A DNA stretch of 20,407 nucleotides from CAJXZP01 sp049606935 (GTDB lineage Bacteria > Bacteroidota > Bacteroidia > Flavobacteriales_G > Salibacteraceae), in NCBI GenBank assembly GCA_049606935.1, contig JBMYWA010000042.1, positions 1 to 20,407 on the forward strand, given 5' to 3'. The notes below the pieces were generated by a model, which was given only the letters and a program-made list of their open reading frames with translations, was not told the DNA's origin and did no database searches. Shown here one piece after another: positions 14,790 to 20,407 of the stretch (positions are counted from its first letter, which is position 1; each line of letters opens with the position of its first letter). The position numbers and the translations under genes are program-made.

Positions 14790-16037
14790 TTAGGCCAACA
14801 TTAGAACTGGTTGTTCTAGCATACTTTTGAAGGTATTTAAGAACTCAGATCCTAGCGCTCCATCAATCACTCTATGGTCGCATGAAAGAGTTACTTTCAT
14901 GGTGTGACCAGGTACAATTTGTCCATTTTTTACTACTGGTTTTTCAATAATACCTCCAATAGCCATAATTGCAGCATCTGGTGGGTTTATGATCGCAGTG
15001 AAAGATTCAATACCATACATTCCTAAATTAGAAATAGAGAATGTATTACCTTCCCATTCTTGAGGTTGAAGCTTTTTGTCTCTAGCTTTTCCTGCTAATT
15101 CTTTAACTTCCATAGAAATTTGAGGAAGCGTTTTTGTATCTGCAAAACGCACAACTGGTACTAGAAGGCCATCTTCCACAGCAACGGCAACACCAATATT
15201 TACGTGGTCGTTGTATCTTATTTTGCTATCTAGCCAAGAGGCATTTATTAATGGATGTTTTTTTAGCGCAATCGCGGTAGCTTTAACAACAAAATCATTA
15301 TATGAAACCCTTACATCCTGAGAAGCATTAACGGCTTTTCTAGCGGCCATAACATTTTCCATATCAATTTCCATCGAAAGGTAGAAGTGAGGTGCTGTGA
15401 ATTTGCTTTCAGCTAGTCTACGTGCAATTGTTTTTCTCATTTGAGAAACAGGAACTTCAGAAAAAGATTCTTGTCCAACAGGAATAGAAGCTTCGCCTTT
15501 ATAAGAATTAGCGGCCGGAGCACGATAATTGTCAATATCAGCCTTTACAATACGTCCATTGTCACCTGTTCCATTCACAGTGGCCAAATCAATCCCTCTT
15601 TCGTTAGCCAATCTTTTTGCCAAAGGAGAAACTTTGAAGTTACCATCGTTTACAATAGGTTCTGGGTTTGATGAGGTTTCGACAGTATTGGATTTATTTG
15701 AAACGACAGGTGGTGCTTCAACTTGAGCTACTTCAGGTGCCTTTTCTTCATCAGTTGCTGGAGGTGTATCGTTATCAATTAATGATTGAAACTCTTCTCC
15801 TTGATCTCCTAAAATTGCTAAGATGGAATCAACAGGTGCTGTTTGTCCTTTTTCAATTCCAATATAAAGTAAAACACCATCTTGGAATGATTCAAATTCC
15901 ATAGTGGCTTTATCCGTTTCAATATCTGCAATTAGTTCTCCCGACTCAATTGAATCGCCTACTTTTTTATGCCATTCAGCTACAACACCTTCAGTCATGG
16001 TGTCGCTTAGCTTAGGCATTCTAATAATTTCCGCCAT
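14790..16037 (-). CDS. pdhC: Pyruvate dehydrogenase complex E2, dihydrolipoamide acetyltransferase
   Basis: A 415-residue E2 component that passes the acetyl group from E1 through a swinging lipoyl arm to CoA. One lipoyl domain spans residues 1-78, with the lipoylated Lys43 in IETDKATMEFESF. A Pro/Glu/Ala-rich linker follows, then a peripheral-subunit-binding domain (about 135-171, VSPLAKRLANERGIDL to GDNGRIVKADI). The catalytic domain (about 190-415) carries the His388 and Asp392 of the SCDHRVIDG motif. Only one lipoyl domain is present. The gene starts 11 bases after the pdhA stop. E1-beta and E3 genes are not in the window. A branched-chain or 2-oxoglutarate E2 is possible on motifs alone, but the adjacent E1-alpha favours pyruvate. 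Confidence 0.93.
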   Translation of the reverse strand: MAEIIRMPKLSDTMTEGVVAEWHKKVGDSIESGELIADIETDKATMEFESFQDGVLLYIGIEKGQTAPVDSILAILGDQGEEFQSLIDNDTPPATDEEKAPEVAQVEAPPVVSNKSNTVETSSNPEPIVNDGNFKVSPLAKRLANERGIDLATVNGTGDNGRIVKADIDNYRAPAANSYKGEASIPVGQESFSEVPVSQMRKTIARRLAESKFTAPHFYLSMEIDMENVMAARKAVNASQDVRVSYNDFVVKATAIALKKHPLINASWLDSKIRYNDHVNIGVAVAVEDGLLVPVVRFADTKTLPQISMEVKELAGKARDKKLQPQEWEGNTFSISNLGMYGIESFTAIINPPDAAIMAIGGIIEKPVVKNGQIVPGHTMKVTLSCDHRVIDGALGSEFLNTFKSMLEQPVLMLA

Positions 16038-16048
16038 AATATCTAATA

Positions 16049-17068
16049 TTAAAACTTGTTATCCATGATGTATGGATAATCATCTTCAACGTAAATGTCT
16101 TTGTATAATTCAGAAGCATCAGGAGAAGGAGATTCTTCAGCAAATTTCACTGATTCTTCAACCGTAGCTTTAACTCTATCTAAAATTTCCTTTAGACCTT
16201 CTTCATTAATAAACTTGTTCTTAACTAAAATGTCTTTTACAAAATTGATGGGGTCTTGCGACTTGTATTTTTCCACCTCTTCTTTGGTACGATATTTTTG
16301 AGGGTCACTCATTGAATGACCTTTGTATCTATATGTTTTGATGTCCAATAAAACAGGGCCTTTTCCAGATCTTGCATGGTCTGCCGCCCAGGCCATAGCT
16401 TCATGAACTGCTGTTACCTGCATTCCGTCAACCGATCTAGAAGGCATGTTGTAAGATTTCCCTATTTCTGAAAGGTCTTTTACATTTGTTGTTCTATCCA
16501 CAGAAGTACCCATGGCGTAATTGTTATTTTCTATAACAAATACCACTGGAATTTTCCAATTCATGGCCATATTAAAGGTTTCATGTAATATTCCTTGACG
16601 AATAGCTCCATCACCCATAGAGGTAACACAAATATTTCCAGTTTCTTTATACTGCTCTGCGAATGCAATACCAGCACCCATTGCAATTTGAGCACCCACA
16701 ATACCATGGCCGCCCATTAAGCCTGTTTCTTTATGAAACATGTGCATAGATCCACCTTTTCCCTTTGACATTCCCGTACTTTTCCCGTACAATTCAGCCA
16801 TCATGTATTTAGGATGTACTCCTAAGCCAATTGGGTGAGCATGATCTCTATATGCCGTAATGTGTTTGTCACCTTTACGGGTTGCAGACACAGTTCCAGC
16901 CACAACAGCTTCTTGTCCGATGTATAGGTGACAAAAACCACCAAATTTTTGTTGAATATAAAGTTGACCAGTTTTTTCCTCGATCTTACGCATAAGTAGC
17001 ATGTCTTCATACCACTTCAGGTATTGCTCTTTGCTAAAAGCTAGTTTGGTTGATTTTTTTGCTGCCAT
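16049..17068 (-). CDS. pdhA: Pyruvate dehydrogenase E1 component, alpha subunit
   Basis: A 339-residue E1-alpha that, with E1-beta, decarboxylates pyruvate and acetylates the lipoyl group of E2. The thiamine diphosphate motif runs from GDG (152-154) to the NN at 181-182 (GDGAIRQGILHETFNMA to FVIENNNYAMG). The conserved YRDHAHPIGLG loop and the phosphorylation-loop-like YRYKGHSMSDPQKYR are present. HLYIGQEAV near the N-terminus is also typical. It is a stand-alone alpha subunit, not an alpha-beta fusion, so a separate E1-beta gene must exist outside the window. It begins an operon with pdhC and has its own -7 element upstream. Confidence 0.95.
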   Translation of the reverse strand: MAAKKSTKLAFSKEQYLKWYEDMLLMRKIEEKTGQLYIQQKFGGFCHLYIGQEAVVAGTVSATRKGDKHITAYRDHAHPIGLGVHPKYMMAELYGKSTGMSKGKGGSMHMFHKETGLMGGHGIVGAQIAMGAGIAFAEQYKETGNICVTSMGDGAIRQGILHETFNMAMNWKIPVVFVIENNNYAMGTSVDRTTNVKDLSEIGKSYNMPSRSVDGMQVTAVHEAMAWAADHARSGKGPVLLDIKTYRYKGHSMSDPQKYRTKEEVEKYKSQDPINFVKDILVKNKFINEEGLKEILDRVKATVEESVKFAEESPSPDASELYKDIYVEDDYPYIMDNKF

Positions 17069-17094
17069 TCTAATACATTAAATATTACGGTCGG

Positions 17095-17102
17095 CAAATT
17101 TA
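17095..17102 (-). promoter_or_regulatory. Putative -7 element for pdhA-pdhC
   Basis: TAAATTTG on the minus strand matches TAnnTTTG, 26 bases before the pdhA ATG at 17068 and in the 109-base gap after cdd. The expected -33 TTTG is not evident at 19 bases, so the assignment rests on the -7 motif and position. Confidence 0.42.
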
Positions 17103-17177
17103 ATATAAAACCGCGATTAAGAATTATAGTTTTGATGCAGGAAATAGATAAAAATAGAATAGTTTAATAATAACTAT

Positions 17178-17672
17178 CTATATCTTATTTACCTTATCTG
17201 ATGTGAAGTAAAAAGGAATAAGATCTTTTACAGAATTTGCCACCCAAACTTCGCCATTAATGCCGCTCATAATAACGGTAACCTCCTTGTTTTGGGCGTG
17301 TTCTATTTCAATCATTACTTGACGACATGCTCCGCATGGTGTAACTGGATCATTAACTTCACCATTGATACTGCTGGCAGTGATTGCAATGGTTTTAATT
17401 GTTTCTTTTGGGTAATTTGTACCTGCTGAAAAAATGGCTACTCTTTCTGCACACAAGCCCGAAGGGTAAGCAATGTTTTCTTGATTGCTACCCAAAACGA
17501 TGGTTCCGTTTATGAGTTCAATAGCAGCCGAAACTTGAAATCCTGAGTAAGGAGAGTAGGACGACCCAAGGTTGTTTTTTGCTTTTGAAAGCAACTTTTT
17601 TAAACTATCAGGTAGCTCTTCTGCCGAATTGTAAGAAGTAATACTACTGGTATGCGAGATGGTCTTTTTCAA
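17178..17672 (-). CDS. cdd: Cytidine deaminase
   Basis: A 164-residue homotetramer-type enzyme that deaminates cytidine and deoxycytidine to uridine forms in pyrimidine salvage. Zinc ligands and the catalytic acid are present: Cys74 and Glu76 in GLCAERVAIF (73-82), and Cys113 and Cys116 in PCGACRQVMIE (112-122). SYSPYSGFQVSAA (38-50) matches the substrate-binding strand of the family. The only plausible start is TTG at 17672. The porV stop TAG lies in the same frame just upstream, separated by a single CAT codon, and no ATG or GTG is available before the conserved part. Translation probably depends on ribosomes terminating at porV. A weak hairpin follows the stop, not a convincing terminator. 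Confidence 0.93.
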   Translation of the reverse strand: MKKTISHTSSITSYNSAEELPDSLKKLLSKAKNNLGSSYSPYSGFQVSAAIELINGTIVLGSNQENIAYPSGLCAERVAIFSAGTNYPKETIKTIAITASSINGEVNDPVTPCGACRQVMIEIEHAQNKEVTVIMSGINGEVWVANSVKDLIPFYFTSDKVNKI

Positions 17673-17675
17673 ATG

Positions 17676-18950
17676 CTAGAAATTATCCGAACCTGTTGTG
17701 CTTGAACCCTTTGATTTGCTTTTGTCGAAAATAAACGACATTGTAAATTGTAGCGTATTTGCCAATGGAGAAACCCCGGCAACATTTTGAGTACTTACAT
17801 AGAATGGTACTAGATATGACAAATCAATTGCAAAAACGTTGTGTTTTAAACCAACACCAAAACTTAAATATTTTCTATTTCCTTTAGTGGAATGCTCTGT
17901 AAAATAACCCATTCTTGCGGCAAAAACTTTATTATACCAATATTCTAATCCAAAGCTAAAATAAAGTTCTCTTAACTCTTCTCGAGTAACAGTACCTTTT
18001 TCTATTTCAGCCATACCTTCATCGTTTAGAATGTAAGATCCTGTGTTATCCTTTAAGGGATCTCCAGGGGCATCAAACCAACTTGTGAAAATTGAATTAG
18101 CTATTCCTCTATTTGGGTCTCTTCCTGCAATTAGATCGTTTCCGTCATAAATAGGAGGTGTGGGAACAAGTAATTTGTTTACATCAAATACAATGGCAAA
18201 ATCATTGTACTCATCTAAATGGATGGTTAATCCACTTCCAAATTTAAAATTCATGGGAAGAAAATCTTCTTGGTTTAAATCAGAATATGTCATTTTATTC
18301 CCTATATTGGCAATTCCAGCACCAAATGTTAGGGTGGCGTTTTTGTCGCCTACTCTAATGTCATCATTTTGATAGTAGGTAAATATGTCCGAAGCTGCAG
18401 CTAATCCAGCTTTGGTGTCTGCACCATTTACACTTTGCCCCCCGGTTAAATTGGAGTACACAAAACGCAAGGATATACTCATGGAAAAACGATCGGCTAG
18501 TTTTCTAGAATACGCAGCATCTAAGGCGAATTCGTTAGGGTTATGAGAAATGGTTGGGTTTCCACTTTCATCGGTAAATTGAATATCTCCTAATGTGAAA
18601 TAACGCAAGGAGCCTCCAATAGCAGACATTTTGTCGATTCTTTTCATACCCGCCAAATAGGATAGGCTAATACCTGGTACTAATTGTGATAACCATGGAG
18701 TATAAGATAAACCCAAAGCAGCGTCATCCTCCATAAAAGCAAGTTTTGCTGCATTATGAAAGTTGGCATAAACGTCAGGACTTGTTGCAGCTCCTGCTCC
18801 GCCCATTGCTCCGTGACGTGCATCAGGGGTAATGGTCAAAAACGGCACAGCCGTTGTAATTGGATTTTGCCTGTCTTGAGCAAAAGTAGACGTTGAAGCC
18901 ACCACTAGAATGGAGACGCAAAGTATTTTATATGAATTGATGATTCTCAT
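17676..18950 (-). CDS. porV: Type IX secretion system outer-membrane protein PorV
   Basis: A 424-residue outer-membrane beta-barrel of the FadL-like PorV family. It picks up substrates from the SprA translocon and delivers them to the PorU sortase and attachment complex. Residues 1-25 form a signal peptide ending in STFAQ. The mature start contains NPITTAVPFLTITPDARHGA followed by GAMGGAGAATSPD, hallmark PorV sequences, and the rest is aromatic-rich amphipathic strands (GLSYTPWLSQLVPGISLSYL and others) ending in TMSFIFDKSKSKGSS. Length is typical. It follows porU by 63 bases with a possible promoter between them, and is followed three bases later by cdd. Type IX systems are confined to Bacteroidota. 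Confidence 0.95.
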   Translation of the reverse strand: MRIINSYKILCVSILVVASTSTFAQDRQNPITTAVPFLTITPDARHGAMGGAGAATSPDVYANFHNAAKLAFMEDDAALGLSYTPWLSQLVPGISLSYLAGMKRIDKMSAIGGSLRYFTLGDIQFTDESGNPTISHNPNEFALDAAYSRKLADRFSMSISLRFVYSNLTGGQSVNGADTKAGLAAASDIFTYYQNDDIRVGDKNATLTFGAGIANIGNKMTYSDLNQEDFLPMNFKFGSGLTIHLDEYNDFAIVFDVNKLLVPTPPIYDGNDLIAGRDPNRGIANSIFTSWFDAPGDPLKDNTGSYILNDEGMAEIEKGTVTREELRELYFSFGLEYWYNKVFAARMGYFTEHSTKGNRKYLSFGVGLKHNVFAIDLSYLVPFYVSTQNVAGVSPLANTLQFTMSFIFDKSKSKGSSTTGSDNF

Positions 18951-18972
18951 TTTAATATAGAAATATAACCCG

Positions 18973-18980
18973 CAAATATA
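18973..18980 (-). promoter_or_regulatory. Putative -7 element for porV-cdd
   Basis: TATATTTG on the minus strand matches TAnnTTTG, 22 bases before the porV ATG at 18950, in the short porU-porV gap. There is no good -33 match. It could allow porV to be transcribed above the level of porU. Confidence 0.38.
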
Positions 18981-19009
18981 GCGATAAACAACTTTAAAAG
19001 TTAATGGAT

Positions 19010-20407
19010 TTATAGAATAACAATTTTTTCAAATTTCTCTACTGTTTGGTCAAAGCTATTGGTGACTTTTATTTTATAAACGTAGGTGCCTTTGCCAATT
19101 CGATCTCCAAATTCATCCCGACCATCCCAATTAATAGGGCCTGCTCGATAACCATTTGGGGCCTCTATGTGATCTATAGTCTTTACTAGTTTTCCGCTTA
19201 TAGTAAAAATTTGTATTCTTACCGTTAACTGTTGATCTATTGCATTATGGTCAAAGTAAAAGTCAGTATTAGTTGTGAATGGATTTGGATAGTTTAATAC
19301 ATGAGTTATGTCAAAACTGGATGAATTGCTAACCACAAACTCTGTGTAAGCTTCGCTAGAATTGTTAAATACATCCCACACTTTTAAACGTAGCGTGTGT
19401 TTCCCTTCTGCAAGGTTAGATAGATTATAAGAGATGATACCTTTTTTATAGGAATCTAAATCTGATTCATAGTATTCGTTTAATGTTATGGAATTGGCTG
19501 TATTTTCATCAATAACTGCTGTTATATCATGGCCTATCCCATTACCTACTGTGTTTATTCCGCTTTCGTCAAAAACTTTTGCCAAAATTTTAGGGTTTTC
19601 ATCTGTTAAACCTCCAGTAATAAATGATTCATCATTCATCCATAAACTAATTTCTGGGCCAATCTGGTCAGAATTTGGATCACCATCTAATCCTCCAATT
19701 ATTATTTTACCATCAGAACCAAGGGCATCAATAGATCCATTTTCGGCATAGTAGCTAATTTTTCCATTTCCATACTTGAAGTTGATATCCTTTGGAACAA
19801 TAAAGGAAAATGAAAAATCACCATTTGAAACGGAGGCCTTACCATTGAACAATGCGTTTTCTTGGGTTTTAAAACTGAAAACCCCGTGACCGTCATTGTT
19901 TAGCGTATTTTGATCTCTTTTCTGCGCATATATTGTTGGGTATATTGTGCCATTGAAGTTTGATATTTTTTGCCCAAATTCATCCGTAATTTGGCCATTG
20001 ATAGTTATTTCTTGTAAGGATTTTAACGTGTCTGGTGCCGAGGTAGTTTTTATGGAATATTTTGGGTACGCCAGTGTGGCAGCTGGATCACCCAATAACG
20101 AGAAATTCCTGGTGTTAATGGAAGAGCCTCCTACTTTAGATAACCGTGTTAAATCTCCAAGTGTAGGTCTTTTTCCGTCAATTTTTTCAAAAACATTCGA
20201 AAAGAAACGTGTAGTAAGTTTGAAGTTTTCACTTGCATATACGAGTCTTGTGGTTGTAAGTAAAGCTAAGGCGCTGCCTGATGGGTTTAAAATGGTAAAC
20301 TCTCCCGCAGAAGTTCTATCTGGATCATCAAACCTACTAAATTCACATGTAGCTGTAACATAAAGTGTCAGAGCGTCAATGTTGGTGTACCCTTTAATTT
20401 GGCTATT
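19010..20407 (-). CDS. porU: Type IX secretion system sortase PorU, C-terminal 465 residues, cut by window edge
   Basis: The gene is open to the right window edge, so the N-terminal part lies outside. PorU is a gingipain-like C25 cysteine peptidase that cleaves C-terminal sorting signals and links cargo to lipid at the cell surface. The fragment opens in the peptidase domain: TLYVTATCEFSRFDDP contains Cys21 of the fragment, which by position (about 440 residues from the C-terminus) likely corresponds to the catalytic Cys of P. gingivalis PorU. ALLTTTRLVYAS and LLGDPAATLAYPKYS (104-118) are family hallmarks. Beta-sandwich regions follow, and residues 372-465 form a C-terminal domain (NYPNPFTTN to KIVIL) like those of T9SS substrates. 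Reading upstream of LGDPAA shows no stop codon, so the apparent TTG start at 20095 is not real. Confidence 0.93.
   Translation of the reverse strand, partial: NSQIKGYTNIDALTLYVTATCEFSRFDDPDRTSAGEFTILNPSGSALALLTTTRLVYASENFKLTTRFFSNVFEKIDGKRPTLGDLTRLSKVGGSSINTRNFSLLGDPAATLAYPKYSIKTTSAPDTLKSLQEITINGQITDEFGQKISNFNGTIYPTIYAQKRDQNTLNNDGHGVFSFKTQENALFNGKASVSNGDFSFSFIVPKDINFKYGNGKISYYAENGSIDALGSDGKIIIGGLDGDPNSDQIGPEISLWMNDESFITGGLTDENPKILAKVFDESGINTVGNGIGHDITAVIDENTANSITLNEYYESDLDSYKKGIISYNLSNLAEGKHTLRLKVWDVFNNSSEAYTEFVVSNSSSFDITHVLNYPNPFTTNTDFYFDHNAIDQQLTVRIQIFTISGKLVKTIDHIEAPNGYRAGPINWDGRDEFGDRIGKGTYVYKIKVTNSFDQTVEKFEKIVIL

Noticed and set aside
17158..17177. Hairpin after cdd as a terminator
   Set aside because: The stem is only six A/T-rich pairs (ATAGTT/AACTAT) with a 7-base loop and no proper T run, so it is too weak to call.
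20093..20095. TTG at 20095 as the start of a complete 361-residue secreted protein
   Set aside because: The frame stays open to 20407 and the upstream translation contains PorU peptidase motifs, so it is an internal Leu codon (LLGDPA) of a truncated porU.

Overview
This window looks like ordinary core chromosome from a member of the Bacteroidota, most likely Flavobacteriales. The evidence is the type IX secretion genes porU and porV, a secreted protein with a T9SS C-terminal sorting domain, AT-rich DNA with almost no Shine-Dalgarno sequences, and recurrent TAnnTTTG (-7) promoter elements upstream of several genes. The genus cannot be read from the sequence. I see no insertion sequence, phage, CRISPR array or obvious genomic island.

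Layout. Bases 1-1919 (minus) hold a two-gene sugar-nucleotide operon, UDP-glucose 6-dehydrogenase followed by a UDP-glucuronate decarboxylase cut by the left edge (UDP-glucose to UDP-glucuronate to UDP-xylose). Bases 2094-4102 (plus) hold a secreted or outer-membrane protein overlapping the Kdo transferase gene waaA by one base. A tiny, very basic lipoprotein gene converges on waaA. Bases 4540-4858 (minus) form a self-contained tRNA-Gly(GCC) / tRNA-Leu(UAA) operon with a promoter, an internal hairpin and a strong terminator.

mutS (minus) and a SpoU/TrmH-family RNA methyltransferase (plus) diverge around 7510-7600. The methyltransferase then converges on a 63-residue Cys-rich lipoprotein whose stop codon overlaps its own. 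Next comes a 569-residue lipoprotein with an OmpA-like region followed by TPR-like repeats, with the best promoter and terminator in the window. A folK / deoxynucleoside kinase pair (minus, ATGA overlap) diverges from sppA (plus). sppA shares a bidirectional terminator with a Kelch-like T9SS cargo protein (minus).

The right third, all minus, reads porU (3' part only), porV, cdd, pdhA, pdhC. PorU and PorV are partners in the T9SS attachment complex, which removes C-terminal signals and anchors cargo at the cell surface. The Kelch-like protein just downstream of pdhC carries such a signal. cdd begins at a TTG three bases after the porV stop. pdhA and pdhC encode pyruvate dehydrogenase E1-alpha and E2; E1-beta and E3 are not present.

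Most findings are local oddities (junctions, small lipoproteins, motif variants, promoter architecture) rather than a new system. I did not find convincing evidence of an undescribed multi-gene system.
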